A stretch of DNA of 64,000 nucleotides from Daucus carota subsp. sativus (GCF_001625215.2 NC_030386.2:19376545-19440544); one strand, 5' to 3'. Positions 23,545 to 37,140 are shown, numbered from the stretch's first letter. Notes: generated from the letters alone by a model not told the origin. A program made the numbers and translations.

Positions 23545-26500
23545 ATGGAAACCTTGGCAGCTTCTGATCACACTTCTGTTGTGTCCATCAATATTTTTGT
23601 AGCTCTTCTTTGTGCATGTATTGTACTTGGTCATCTCCTCGAAGAGAATCGATGGATGAACGAGTCCATCACAGCCCTTTTCATTGTAAGTCCTAATTGT
23701 CAATTTCTGATCACAAGGTTATGATTTCTGCCACATTTTAGGCCAGTTTGTTGTGCATTGATCCGGATTCTGCTCAAATTGTGTTCTTTGCTAGCGGACC
23801 TCGTTATGTCAAAAGTCTTAGGCCTTTTAGGTTAGAAGAATTTTGTTCATAGTCTACATTGTTAGTTAGTGATTCTAGTGGCTAAAATGAGTCCCCGTGG
23901 AGATCAGGTAGTCACTTGATAGTTTTTGGCGAGAACAATGGGCACTTTTAAGGCTAACATCGTACATTTCCTATAATGTGACACTATGTACCTGCTTATC
24001 AATCAGTTATAGCCTAAAGGGGTAGTGATTATTGTTCTTTTGTGGATTATGTTTTCGTATTGATACTTATGGATGAATTGCAGGGTCTGTGCACAGGAGC
24101 TGTTATTTTGCTCGTGACTCGTGGAAAGAACTCGCATCTTCTAGTGTTTAGTGAAGATCTGTTCTTCATATATCTTCTTCCGCCAATCATATTCAATGCC
24201 GGGTGAGTTGGATCAATGTCTTGCAATTCGGAAAATATACTAATCAGTTCTGTGGCTTCTGTCATGACTGGCAACAATATTTATACCAGGTTTCAGGTTA
24301 AGAAGAAGCAATTCTTTCGAAATTTCATTACTATTATGATGTTTGGCGCTATTGGTACCCTGGTTTCATGTTCTATTATTTCATTTGGTACGCGAATTCT
24401 GCACTTGATTTTACCCGTACAAATTGTTTCTTCAGTTGCATAGTTCATGTATCACAAAACTTTGCCTTATTGTTTTTCTATGATCCAGGTGTTTCAAAAC
24501 TTTTTAAGAAACTGGGTGTTGATTCTCAGGACATTGGGGACTATCTGGGTATTTATTTCTGCACTTGATTGCCAGCACCTTCACTTTCTGTTAGTTTGTA
24601 AGGACCGTAATATCGTTTTTCTGTTAATGTAGCCATTGGAGCAATATTTGCTGCAACAGATTCCGTTTGCACACTGCAGGTACATAATTCATACCCTAGG
24701 CATGATTATGTTTAGGAGTGTTTTGGAGGGCTTATTTGTCGCCTTGAAGCCCGTAAATGCTAATAATTTGTTTAAGAGCCTAAAGCTCCCAGCAGATCCA
24801 ACAGAGAACATAAATTGAAATGTGCAGGTGCTTAATCAGGATGAGACTCCGTTGCTATACAGTCTGGTATTTGGCGAGGGTGTCGTGAATGATGCTACAT
24901 CAGTGGTGCTTTTTAATGCTATTCAGGGCTTTGACATCTCAAGTTTTGATTACAGTATTGGCCTGCATTTCATCGGCAATTTCATCCATCTGTTCCTCAC
25001 AAGCACTTTGTTGGGGGTTTTCGTAAGCCTCTCCCTCTCGCTTTTCCTCTTTTAGATTTCTGTTTATCTAAGGTCAGTGGTTTCTGTTCATATACGAAAA
25101 TTACTTTCTCTACTGCAGACCGGACTTCTGAGTGCCTTCGTTATTAAAAAGCTATATTTCGGAAGGTAATATTTATCTCCAGTATGTCTGCAAGGTTGTG
25201 CATTTGATCTCCCTTTGCACAATTGTCTGTTTATGTAATATTTTCACCCCTTTGTGAAGTCCTTTGTCGAAAGGAAATACGTTTGCATAACATTGAATCA
25301 TTTACGTGTCTCAGGCACTCTACAGATCGTGAAGTAGCCCTGATGATCCTCATGGCTTACCTTTCTTATGTGCTGGCAGAAGTAAGTTTCTGATATTTTT
25401 CGCATGAGATTTTTCATGGAAATCGACACAGCAAGCTTAATTTGCTTTTGTACAGCTGTTCTATCTGAGTGGTATTCTCACTGTATTTTTCTGCGGGATT
25501 GTAATGTCTCACTACACCTGGCACAATGTAACGGAGAGTTCAAGGATCACAACCAAGTATGTCTTTGTCATATCACCATACATCGCTTTACTAGTATAAA
25601 CGCGGCCTTCTTATTAATATTCCAAGTTCTTCGGCTAATTCATCCACAGACATGCTTTTGCAACATTGTCATTCATTGCTGAGCTCTTCATCTTCCTTTA
25701 CGTTGGTATGGATGCCTTGGATATTGAGAAATGGAGGTTCGTGAATGATAGGTAAGTCGAATTTGGATAAATAGATGGTAATTTATGCATATCATGCTTC
25801 TGACAAGTGTGCTTATCATCTTCATCGCGTTACAATGGTTCCTGATTCCATGTTTAGCTCGTAATCCTATACTTTTGCAGCCCTGGAACATCAGTCGCTG
25901 TGAGCTCTATACTTCTGTGCTTAATCTTGATTGGAAGAGCAGCATTCGTGTTTCCTCTTTCGTTCTTGTCAAATCTGGCCAAGAAAAATACTAACGAGTA
26001 CATAACGTTCAGGGAGCAAGTAAGGATCCGCGTGCTTCTTTCAAACATCTTGATTCCGTTTGTGAACTTAATCATTCTTCTGTCATGTCTGATTACAGAT
26101 CATTATATGGTGGGCAGGTCTCATGAGAGGGGCCGTGTCAATGGCTCTCGCTTATAATAAGGTAATCTTCATAACACGTACCTGAAGCTAATTGTCTTGA
26201 AATCGCCACAACCCAAACCAGTAACAGACCTAAAACCAGAACCTAAGATTTCTAAAGTTGAAACCCCGACCCAATGCCAGAATCCTTGTTTTGTCACTGC
26301 TTTTATGCTTCTTGTTTCTCCGAATTTAACATATTTATACAGTTCACCAGGGCAGGTCACACACAAAAGAAAGAGAACGCGCTAATGATCACCAGCACCA
26401 TAACTGTCGTTCTGTTTAGTACAGCGGTACGTATCTCTTTCCAGCTTGTAAAGCTACACCTTAATTTTCCCAGGCAACACAAGTATTCTAAATATGACTT

Positions 26501-26834
26501 GTGTGTTTTTGTTTTTGTTTAGGTGTTTGGTTTGATGTCACAACCTCTTATACGGTGCCTGCTACCGCCAGGTAAAGTGTCAGCAAGTGTTGCATCATCC
26601 GAGAACAGTAGTCCCAAGGATTCAATCACTGTTCCATTACTCGGCCACCGGGTGGATGATTCTGAAAATCCTCGACCCACCAGCCTGCGCTTGCTCTTGA
26701 CCACTCCCACACACACTGTGCATCGCTACTGGCGTAAGTTTGATGATGCCTTTATGCGTCCTGTTTTTGGTGGCCGGGGGTTCGTTCCCTACGTTCCTGG
26801 TTCTCCTATTGAACGGAGTACTCCAGCACTGTAA
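23545..26834 (+). CDS. NHX1: Vacuolar Na+,K+/H+ antiporter, NHX1 type
   Basis: 14 coding exons: 23545-23685, 24084-24202, 24290-24387, 24489-24548, 24633-24679, 24828-25022, 25119-25165, 25315-25381, 25456-25556, 25650-25751, 25881-26019, 26099-26161, 26343-26426, 26523-26834. They total 1575 nt, or 524 residues, close to the family's ~535-545. It is a polytopic CPA1 exchanger. The amiloride-site segment 'LFFIYLLPPIIFNAG' is at 73-87, the 'ATDSV' motif near 148-152 and the acidic pair N176-D177 lies in 'FGEGVVNDATSVV'. The hydrophilic C-terminal tail ends 'GGRGFVPYVPGSP', typical of tonoplast NHX1-4. It moves Na+ or K+ into the vacuole in exchange for H+, setting vacuolar pH, K+ stores and salt tolerance. 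The ATG at 23545 was preferred to an upstream in-frame TTG. All exons are open. Confidence 0.96.
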
Positions 26835-27498
26835 CAGGGAAATTTGTACGTGCAAAGAATCCATCGATAAAAACGAGTTACAGAGAGCTGACTTGTGGTT
26901 GTAGCATCTACCGTATGATCTGAAAATTGTTGTGAACGTCGGTTAATATTGAAAGCTGATGATACTTTTATGTAAGATCGGAAAGATCTACAGAGAGGAG
27001 AGAGATTCATGATTTAGTCACCCAAGTTGTGTAATATACAGAATTCGGAGTAAATATATTTAAATATTATATACTCTTATAGTACTGTGATCTCTATTCA
27101 ACAATGCAGCACTGAGTCAAAAAATGTGCATCATTTTACAAAAAATTTGAATGTCTGAGAAGCACAGACAAGTGCATAATTCAAAAAATAACGACTTGCT
27201 GAAGGTATGACATGCCCAATTTTTTTAGAAATTTTATTTTCCATACATCGATACCCAACAGAATAATTGACAAAGGTATAAAAGGTTACAGCAATTGCAA
27301 GTTATCAGTAAAAAGGTTTAAAACATCGCATACTAGAAATGGAAGTTTTCTACGTCAATATTCAGCAAAGAAGATAGTGCATCCATAATAGCGTGGTGAC
27401 TTGGCAGTTTTGCACGATCTCTTTGCAGCTTTAAGTAAGTTTGCTGTTATCTACAGGCGTAAAGAGTCTTCCTGCTGTATTTTCATACTAACCGGTGC
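26835..27498. other. Convergent 3' ends of NHX and the VAP27 gene
   Basis: A ~660-base region between two facing genes. It probably contains the NHX 3' UTR on the left and the VAP27 3' UTR on the right. No other gene is supported. Confidence 0.5.
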
Positions 27499-30400
27499 TT
27501 AGGGCTTGTTGAGAAGGTAACCAAACAAGATGCTAACAAGTGCAACCAAACAAACAAACATCAGAGGAAATCCCGGTTGAAGTCTTTGTTCACTTCTCTT
27601 ACTCCTAAGCAGAGCCTGCGAAACAAAAGAGCATGGAATATAACATGAAGGAAATTCTCTGGAAAATAATAAAGTCTAGTCTATGTTGGTGCACTTGGTT
27701 TTATCACATTGTGGCAGCATAGATGACCTCACACTCTTTAGGGATTTTTTTTTTTTTTTTTTTTGGGGGGGGGGGGGGGGGGGGATACAAACTAAAACCA
27801 CTGTACAAGCATGTCCCCATAAAAAAGATCTGAAATGAATGCAAGAGAGAAGAAAAGGCTAAGAGGTGAGAGGTCTGTTACTGGGTTTCATATGTAGCTT
27901 CATGAGGAGTACATACAAAGCGATACAACTTAGTAAATGACATCTTACGTAAATTTAAAAGTTATACATTTGACATATAAAAGGTCCACCACAATTCCAC
28001 AAACATATATTGTCATGAAAGAAGTTCCCCGAAGAAGCCAATGACTCAGTAGATACAGTAATTTTCCCACATTAAAATTTAACTGTCCATTTGCAGAATG
28101 CATATTACTGAATTTTACAGGGATAGACAGAGATTTAACAACATGATATACACAATCTCTTTGCTAGTGGTCAGTGGACATGAGAAGGAGGAACATTGTG
28201 GAACTCTAGCACGGTTTGGATAGTACATATATAAACAGTTTCTTTATCATTAGCAACCCATTCAACCCTCAAAGGAGACCAAATTTTTCCAAGTAATTCA
28301 ATGACAGCACTGGACATTTAAAGCATTCAGAACGTATGGGTCAAAAAGAATTTACAACTTACCAATTCCTGCTGTAAAAGTTTCCTGTCTTGGGTGCTTA
28401 GCTTCTTCTCTTCTGTCAGTTTTGAAATTGTTCTCTCGGCCTGAGACAAGCCACAGATTTTGGTTACTAACAGTCCTTGGTGGTGAAAAACATATCCATA
28501 TTTTGCTAAACACCCAGAAGCAATCAACAACAGAGTCATTTTTGGTGTTTCCTTGAAAGTGAGTGATTCTCTTTTCCTATTACATATCAACTGTCACTTA
28601 TTGCAGAACTTTCTTTAGAAAGAAAACAAAATACTGAAGTAAACAAGGATGAATTGATTTCTAAGGGGAGTAATGTCTTCTATAAGTATATTACTCTGTA
28701 AAAAAGTATGAATACTAATTGTATGCATAACAGTTGAATAACTTCACATTATATTGTCAAGCACTTCTCTCTATATAGTTGTGGACCTATAACTGACATA
28801 ATGCGATGATTTATAATCTGCCACTAACCCTAAAAATTATTTCACCTGGCTTGGCTATTTCCTCTACAGTAACTTTATGCTGTAATATACGTGTTACTCT
28901 CAGTTAAACATTTCATGGAATTGAAACTACATATACTGAAAATCTTACCTCGTTTAACTTTGATTCAAATTCTCCTATTTTTGACTTCACCTCCTCAATT
29001 ACCTTCACTAACTTCAGCTCATCCCCGTCCATTATTATAGATTCTACAACATTCAGTGGTTTATAGTCCTTTACAACTTTGACTACCTTCAGCTCCTCCA
29101 GATCCTTTACCGTTTTAGAAAAACCATCCTGCTTTTCATACACAACATCTTTGCTTAGCATCAACTCCTCAGTATTCTTTTTCATTATTGGCTTTAATTC
29201 GTCAGCAACATCCATTTTGGTTTGTTTCACATCCTCGATAACCTAATAGTTTAGCGAACAATGAATTAGTACAATATGTCTTGAATTTGAAATATATGAC
29301 GGAAAGAAACCAACATTTTGTAGCTAACCTAAATTCTCTAAATCGAATCTATGCTTGATAAGCTAAACAATATGAAACTGAATATGACCCAACACCTTCA
29401 TAAATGATATTAAAAACCTCGGCCGAATATAGGACCTGGTCTTTATAAACCAGAATGGACAAATCAGAGACAAGATTTCAGACTGATTTAAGACAGGAAC
29501 AGTTGTTATTAAAGAACAGCTCACCGTCTGACGTGGACTGAAGTTTTCGATGCTATTTGGATTTTGATCTTCTGGTATTGACACTTCACAAGATTGCACC
29601 TGCTTTAGTCTTTCATTGACCGGAGAAAGTATAGGAGAACTGGGTGGGCTGACAAGAATCACTCTAAGCTTCTTCTCCTCAACATACTTTCCATCTTTTT
29701 CAAACTAGGACAAGAAACGATGAAATTACATGAATATTAAATGAAAACCAGAAACTCTTAATAGTGAAAAGTCTTCAAAGGGTACCGTGTCAGATGTAAT
29801 ATCCTCCTCGGTCGTCCCCGCAACAACCATAGCACATTGAAGTAAAAACTTGTCCTTGCAGATCATATTAGGAGGAATAGTCCGTTGTGCTTGCATTGTA
29901 ACTATGTTTACACAGGTGCAAAGAATAATAGGTTCAATGCAAGCTTAAGGTTCGTACATTAGGCAGAATTGCCACGACCAAGTTACTTGAAATATCAATG
30001 AGAACCAGATACCTGTAAAATCACATATTGCCTTTGGACTCAATACTCCTGTGTTTGGTCGCACACAGTATTTTTTTGGAGATGTTGTTTTCACCTGTGA
30101 GTACATTACTTTAGTTTATTGATCTCAAATCCATGTAATAAATGCATAGTTACATAAGTAATATCCACGTAAGCAACTACGCGTTTGCACCTTATAGGCA
30201 ACATGTTGGTTGGTCTTATTGACTAATCGAACAGAGCATGAACACTGTTTCTTCAACTTAACTACAAAAAACAAGGAAACATAGTCACAAAAATCAAATT
30301 TCAATTTCTCAGAAAGCCAGAGCAGAATAATCAGGGAAGTAAGAAACAAATTGCTTTTAAACGGCACTACAAGCTTAGATATAGAGTATACTTTAATATC

Positions 30401-30826
30401 TCAACCAAGATAATAGAAGGGAAATTATAACTATGAACCTTCCAAAAGCAAAATTTCAAATAGATTTTCCAAAAAAAATGTTTCATAAATTTCTATATAT
30501 TTCGTAACTTCCCAAATTTCTTTTCCACAAGCCAGATGCATTCCCATAAACAACCTCCCAGATGCATACATCTCACTCACCAGATACCAAGTGGAACATA
30601 CTAGGTAATAGGTATCTTTAAATAAAACCCACCTTCAGATAACAACAGCTTAACAAAGTTTCACAATGGAAGTAAACAGCTGTTTTCTGTAACTAGCCAC
30701 TACATTCTTGAATCAACTAAATGTTAACACTCACTGCTAACAAAAATACCGGTTACAAATAAGAAATGTCAACTTACATATAAATTTGAGTTCCTGTGGC
30801 TGAATTTCCAGAAGTTCGGTACTCAT
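27499..30826 (-). CDS. VAP27-like protein (MSP domain, ER anchor)
   Basis: Eight exons on the minus strand: 30826-30778, 30261-30191, 30094-30013, 29901-29786, 29704-29525, 29242-28949, 28440-28363, 27615-27499. They total 987 nt, or 328 residues. The major sperm protein domain fills about residues 1-130: 'ELLEIQPQELKF', 'NKTNQHVAYKVKTTSPKKYC', 'RPNTGVLSPKAICDF', then 'CKDKFLLQ', where the FFAT-motif binding surface lies. Exon 6 (about 167-264) encodes a Lys/Glu/Val-rich stretch that I do not see in short VAPs. Exon 7 encodes a coiled coil, and residues 308-325 form a C-terminal membrane anchor. VAP27 proteins sit in the ER membrane and tether ER-plasma membrane contact sites. An intron in the 5' UTR is likely, with a donor near 32063. 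Intron 7 holds a T20G20 tract. Confidence 0.93.
27745..27784. repeat. T20-G20 homopolymer junction
   Basis: Twenty T are followed directly by twenty G in intron 7 of the VAP27 gene. The exact length may partly reflect assembly or polymerase slippage. Confidence 0.9.
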
Positions 30827-31910
30827 TATTAGACTTCAAACAATCCAAAAGGGCATTAATAACACCAAACCTGACTACCAATTCAACGGATCCAGATCTC
30901 TTCACCTGTAAATCAGTTAAGCACAACTCATACAAAAATATTTATACATATATTCACACATCCAAACCACTAAAGTGGCTTAAATCACAAACATACAAAA
31001 TCACTAAACTTAATCAATTTAACAAATCTAAATTTCTTCACCTGTAATCCAGTAAACACAACTTGTATCTCTAAAATAACTAAATCTATACATTCAGTTA
31101 CAAAACCAACTTAAATCTCACAACTAAGACATACGGATAGAAATCAGACTGCAAAACACACTATAGTGTAACAATATAATCAATACGCCAACTTACAAAT
31201 GAATTTGAGCACCTCTCGTTGAATTCCCAGAAGTTAAATCCAAAAAAGAAAATATCATAATCACTAAACCTTACCAGAAAGTAAACAAAAATTGAGATTC
31301 CTTCACCAGAAAAATCAAAAAAGAAGAAGAAGAAGAAACTACAGCTTATTATACTCATATAACCGAATCTATACATACTATTACAAAAAATTTATTAGAA
31401 AATCAACTATAATTTCACATTTAAGTCGTACATTTAAAATTTAAACAGGTATCAACAGTCAAACACGAAAGCCTAACAATCACCTCACAGAATATGAAAA
31501 CAATAAATGCCAACTGACGTATGTGCTCCTCTTGTTAAATTTCCCGAAACATAAAAACAGTGGACCTAACCAGAAATTCAACAAATCGAGATCTCCACCC
31601 CTGCCAATTCAGAACAACACTAATTATATGACTGATAAACCAAATCTACACATAAAAATCACAAACATCTAGTCATAACGTTCGGTTTGGAATATTACTA
31701 TCAGTCTATAATCACCTCGAGGCAGTAAAACAGAAATTGACTTAAATAACTCAATCAAGTCATTACACGTAAAATTTGAACTACAAATCAATCCTTAATT
31801 AAACACGGTAACCTCATAATCGCCTTGCAACACATGAACACGGAATATTTCAACTTACGAAACAAATTCAAGCTCATACGCAACTCATAGAAGCAAATCT
31901 AAACGTAAAA
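30770..31910 (-). repeat. Diverged tandem copies of VAP27 exon 1 in the leader intron
   Basis: The sequence around coding exon 1 and its donor ('CAACTTAC' on the plus strand at 30770) recurs at about 31192, 31515 and 31851. The copy at 31198-31240 reads on the minus strand as 'LLGIQREVLKF' followed by a GTAAGT donor, matching the exon 1 product 'LLEIQPQELKF', but it lacks the start codon. The two outer copies carry stops. Spacing is about 420, 320 and 340 bases. Flanking sequence such as 'TTCACCTGTAA' near 30900 and 31040 also recurs. Confidence 0.7.
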
Positions 31911-32063
31911 GTACATGCACAACTTAAATAACTCGTAAATCAAAGCTATGTGTATAATTTGACTTGCATTTAACGATTAAATTGCAAAGCAGTTAATAAT
32001 GGAACAATAGAGAGCAGAAAACGAGCGAGAAATGTGAGTGATGAGAGAGATGAGGAACTTACG

Positions 32064-32262
32064 AGAGAGACGGAGAGATGTGAGCGTTGGATTGTTGATT
32101 AAGCTTAAATATCCATCAAAATGATGCGTGCATCATTTTATATATACAGAGAGAGAGAGAGACTTAGCAAAAGAAACAGAGAGCTGGTGGAGAGAGATTT
32201 AGCAAAAAACAGAGAGCTGGTAGAGAGAGAGAGATAAATGGTAGTGACGAGTGAAAGGCACG
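32064..32262 (-). promoter_or_regulatory. 5' UTR and promoter of the VAP27 gene, GA-rich
   Basis: On the minus strand, CT-rich leader sequence lies upstream of a donor (CTCTCGTAAGTT, at about 32063). It contains (GA)n runs at 32148-32162 and 32225-32233 and a ~40-base tandem duplication containing 'ACAGAGAGCTGGT' (about 32160-32232). Long GA/CT tracts in plant leaders often mark GAGA-binding BPC factor sites; that role is inferred here. Confidence 0.5.
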
Positions 32263-33066
32263 TTTAAATCTCCATAACGACTGTCTTTGTTGGTTGTTTG
32301 CGTGTGCTGGCAGCTACGACCCGACCCGACCCGGTTTAAATTCTGTGTCATTCCACTTTTTTATTTTATTTTTTTGTTTATTAAGGTTCATTCTTTTTAT
32401 TTCAATACAAATAAGTTAGAAAATGCACTAATTTTTTTATAAAAAAAGTTTGCTTGGGAAGTAAATAACAGACAAACTCGACTACGTTCTTATTCACAAC
32501 TGATCAATTATAAGTGACTTTATGATTATATGTGAATATCCCCGGGGAAAAACTTTTACTTTTCGAATTCCATGTTGCTAAACTATGCAAAGGTCTTGAC
32601 AAATATATTTTGCTTTTAGCTGGCATCCTTTCTTATAGGATTCTATTAACTTTTATAAAGATATCACTTTCGACTTTATAGATTGTATATTATTCATACA
32701 TGATTCTTGGCTTTCTTGCTCCTTTTAGCTAGAAACGTGTTTACATACTTCAGATCAGAAATAACTAGTAAGATCTGTAGAACTATTAACTATACCGATA
32801 GATACAGTTCATTTTCAACAAAGACGAAATGGCAACACGTATAAAGAAGATAATCGGTATTTGTATATACTCATACATCTAAACCTCGGTTAAGGGTATT
32901 TACATTGTACATAACAACATTTTACGAGTGCATCAGCTCGAGTTGATGAAACTGGCCAAGTAGAAACCGTTTAGATTCAAAGGGAGGGTCTGAGCTTGTG
33001 CATTGTGTGATTGTCAGTATTTACACAATGAACCACCGATTGTATTCTACTTTTGTATTGTCAAGG
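32263..33066. other. Intergenic: VAP27 upstream region and 3' UTR of the CAND gene
   Basis: About 800 bases without a supported gene. The right 150-200 bases are likely the 3' UTR of the next minus-strand gene. Confidence 0.4.
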
Positions 33067-36000
33067 TTATATCTCCCAATCAGCGTCAAAGAAGCCAGCA
33101 TCTTTCATTTCAGAGTAGTATACACTCTCCAAATGGAAATCATCCTCCTACGATCATCAAAATACATTGGTCAAGGTTATATACACATCTTTTACTAAGA
33201 TTGAGACCAGCAAGTAACCTAGATAAAATAATATTTTTTTACAAGATTAAAGCAAGTGGTTACCTCAAAAAAGTCTGCAAGAAATGTAACATATAGCAGA
33301 GGGAGATACAAGGCATGATAACAAATGGTAGTGAAACTATATAACCTGTCAATAAGGAAAAGATTAATCTATCGGATAAAGCCAAGTTAAGGAATATAAC
33401 AGCACTAACAGAAAGAACTTTTGTAAATTACCAGGATCCAAATACAAAACCAGGTCCAGTCAACAAAAGACAAGCTAGCGATGCCGTCACATTCAAGCAA
33501 AACATGATGATAGCGTACTTGTAAAATGCTGGTCTAGCTGAAAAAAATGAGTGATCATGTTACATGAAACCATACATAGAAAAGAATTAAAGAGGCAAGC
33601 ATAAATTGAAAGAGTATGAAGTATTTATAAAATCCCTGGCTGTAAGACATAGCAAATCACTGTGCTTACATAGCAGACTTGTAAAAAGTGCCAATCAAAA
33701 TAATAACCTACCAGGCAGTCTCTCTCTCCAATCTGAGTTATACATAAATAGAATGACACCATATACTGCGGTAAGTAGTAACTTGTGGACGGCCCACAAT
33801 CCCCATTTGACCCGATTTCTGTGTTCACCATCGGTGATAAATAGTGGAACTGAAAATCCATACAGGTAGATCGCCTACAGCATGATGAGAAGCAAGAAGA
33901 TAATCATCCAATACTTTTGAAGAGAAGCATGAATATTATCTAGATTTAACCAATAGAAAAGAATGACAGAAGATTAGACCACTTCTAAACCACTTCCTGT
34001 TCACCATAGTGTTATGCTTTAAAAACATAACTGTAAAGTCATACCCCCATGCCAAAGGAAAACATCAACTGATCAACACTAACTTCATTTGTTTTCTAGG
34101 ATCACAGTGGCTCAAGTTTAGAGAACGGGATAGTACTGCAAACATAGACCAAAAAATCGAAGATGCTTGATTTTGTCTCCACTCTTTTGACCTTGTAAAT
34201 AAATTGTAAATTGTGATGTGAAGAAATAGGACTAGATGACGTGTGATTTGCATTAGAATGTGAGTAAAAATAAATACAGGATAAGTTAATAAGTTTGATT
34301 ACATAATAGTTACTTTCAGTCCCAATTACATATATGTAGTTCATTTCTCAACTCGATCATATAATGATCTAGGTTACTTAATTTTTCCAATCCCAAGCCC
34401 CTGTACATTTCGAACTATTAATTTATAGATGAGCCAATAAGGAGCATTTGAACGTATTTCAAATTCTTGACCTAAACTCTTAGTACAACAGAAGTATGCT
34501 TCTCTACATAAATTATCAAAGATAATCCAATATGATCCTCTCTCTCTTACCTTGCAACTTTAACATGTAATTAAGTATTTCAAAGAATTTTCAAATTAAG
34601 TGCTCAAGCAATGACAGATTATTCTGAGGACGAATAATATTACTGACGATACCTTGAGGAGTATGTCAAAAGCAACAATGAGACCCGAGACAACAAACGT
34701 CCTGGTCAAACCTTCTTTTCCGCTAGAATGATTTCCTTGGAGTAAGAAGGCCACCAAGCTTACTTCAAGAAAAAGCATCCCAGCATCTGTAAAAAGCGAA
34801 AGAGCATTCCATGGTGTTTCTTTTGCAGAAGTGCATTCCCATGCCTGTACCAAACTAACAAAGTCTTATCAATATGATAAACAACCTGATATGCATTTGC
34901 CTGTTCATAACAATGTCAGGAATTTTTGCAGTAACAAACTTTCAGGGTGAATGTTTTAACAGAAGGATATGCATATTTTTAGAAATAGTCAAGCAGACTG
35001 ATATCTTTGCACACTGGTCTATACCCCTGGTGCCAACTGCAGTAAGGATCTTATTTCAAATATGATAATTTTTCTATATTGCAGTTCAAAAAATTCATTT
35101 TATTGCTGTCCCCCATCCCTTCAGAACCTCATTCAATTTTCATTTAAATCTATTGTTTTTTCCGATTCTGTAAGGCGATCGCACATGTCGAAAGTGTACA
35201 TGTTATTACGACTTTGCTAGTAAATTTATGAAGAACATTGAATAGACAGTAATGTATTGGACATAACAGGTTGATGGAAATTTTCTGTGAAATGAGGCTG
35301 ATTTGAAGGCTAAAACAAGTTTCTTAGGATTCAGATCATGTGAGACCAAGAGAATGCAGAGATTACATTAGGAAACTCGAAACATAAAGAATCAGGGGAA
35401 GAATTATACAACTTGTTCTTCCTCATTGGCTATAATTACAATGAACTAAAACAAGCACTTGCATAACAACTAAAAGCACGGCAATAGATAGAACTGTAGT
35501 CTGCTAACTTGCAAAATGCAATCAGTGCACATATAACACTAAGTACTTCAGTACTGCCATACACTTTAGTTCTGGTATCCCATTGCTCTTTGCTCTAAAA
35601 AAATTCAAAAACATAGTCATTTTGCTACATCAAAGCGGACACTGTTTAAAATTCTCAAAAGTATCATCAAATCAACCTATAAAAAAAATTCCATCCATAA
35701 GTGTCTATAAGTTCACATATAAAGGATAGAAGCCTCCTTCCGTTTTGTTGGATAAAATAAAAATTAGAAGAAAATGGAATGAAATGTAAACTATTTTGTA
35801 GGTAGACACTCAAAATTTTCCCTTCGTCCGGTTTTCTGTAAATACAATAAAATTTTAAACTAGAGCCAAATTCCACCAATTCAGTGGGAAGGATGCACAT
35901 TCCTGATTCCTAGTGATTGTCTTCACAAACCTCATGATTACAAGAGAATCAAGTAAACTTTCATTTCTACACGTTCTAATTTCATCCTTACATTTCCAGT

Positions 36001-36864
36001 CTTTGAATATACTAAAGTATACGGCAGATAAGAGTGTCATATAATATCCATTTAGTGACTTATACCAACACATCAAGATATTGTGAGAGTTGCTCATCTA
36101 ACAAAACAAGGTCCCTAAGAAATCTCGAAGCTGGATGTCAAATCCTACACTGAAATCATCAGCTTATTCTGTAAAAATCTCTCCACCCTATTCATGGCTT
36201 TATGTTCACAAATATTTGAATAAACAGAAACAATCTGATACAATCTATACAACTTCCACTTCTATACATTACAAAACCTCATTAATTTATAAATTTCAAT
36301 TCTATCACCGTATGCCCGCATCTCTCCAAATTCTATACCGAAGCAGAAAATTAAACCATACAACAAATGAATTTCATTCTTTAAACAGTAGAACCTCTAC
36401 ACATTACTAACCACACACTACCAGATAGTTTAATTACTCCAAGATTATTAAGTTTTCAAGTTCAAAACACACTGCTTCCCCGTATTAAATTTCGAGGTCA
36501 CTAATGCATTCAAGATTCTATTGCACATTCTTTTGGTAATAAGTCATTAGAGTAATTACAAAATCATGCAAACCTGAAGCAAGCACCAAGCAAGATTAAA
36601 AAACACCACGAACCAAACTGAACCGTAATACGCAATCATAACAACTGATCGCCCATTCAAGAGCTTAACAAAGCTCTTCTTTGCCTGAAATGCTAAAAAC
36701 AACAAAAACATAACACAAGGCAAAACCAATGCTACATTGTGCCAGAATCCATGGCAATTTATAAGCCATCCGTACATATTCCCGCCATTTTTATCAACAT
36801 CTAATGAATTTGAGTTTGATATAACTGAGAATGGTGATTGTGCAATTGCTTCTAAATCTTTCAT
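33067..36864 (-). CDS. Seven-TM protein of the CAND2/CAND8 (TPRA1/GPR175) family
   Basis: Six exons on the minus strand: 36864-36574, 34844-34653, 33874-33712, 33537-33432, 33345-33264, 33147-33067. They total 915 nt, or 304 residues. Hydrophobic segments begin at about 41-59 and 74-96 and continue through the protein, fitting a seven-helix membrane protein. Family hallmarks are 'CHGFWHNVALVLPC', 'GMLFLEVSLVAFLLQGN', 'KWGLWAVHKLLLTAVYG' and 'LYLPLLYVTFLADFF', and the acidic tail 'YYSEMKDAGFFDADWE'. In Arabidopsis these are called candidate G-protein-coupled receptors; receptor activity is not well established, so only membership is claimed. Introns 1 (1.7 kb) and 2 (0.8 kb) are AT-rich. All exons are open and the start is the first ATG. 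Confidence 0.93.
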
Positions 36865-37140
36865 GATTGTGTCAAATTGGAGCTTTGTGTGAGAGATAAA
36901 TGTCTGTTGTATGCATGTGTAGAGGTAATTGAGATGTGGAATTGTTAATTGGAGATTGTTGATATTGGGGGAAATTTAGGATGGTGAGGAAGCCCTAACC
37001 CTAATTTTGGTTTTGATTGTGTTTTTGTTCCTTTTTTTTTTTTATGATATCAGGGGAAATTTGGGATTGTGTTTTTATTTTGTTCTTGTACTGATATTTC
37101 CATTCCATAAATATCAATATCAATATTCTCTATATATTTA
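36865..37140 (-). promoter_or_regulatory. 5' leader and upstream region of the CAND gene
   Basis: The ~100 bases next to the start codon look like leader. Further out are a T-rich tract and AT-rich DNA. No defined promoter element can be named. Confidence 0.35.

Noticed and set aside
29363-29662. Independent small gene within the VAP27 locus
   Set aside because: It is VAP27 exon 5 read through into its intron; the same holds for the frames at 28913-29230 and 30125-30367.
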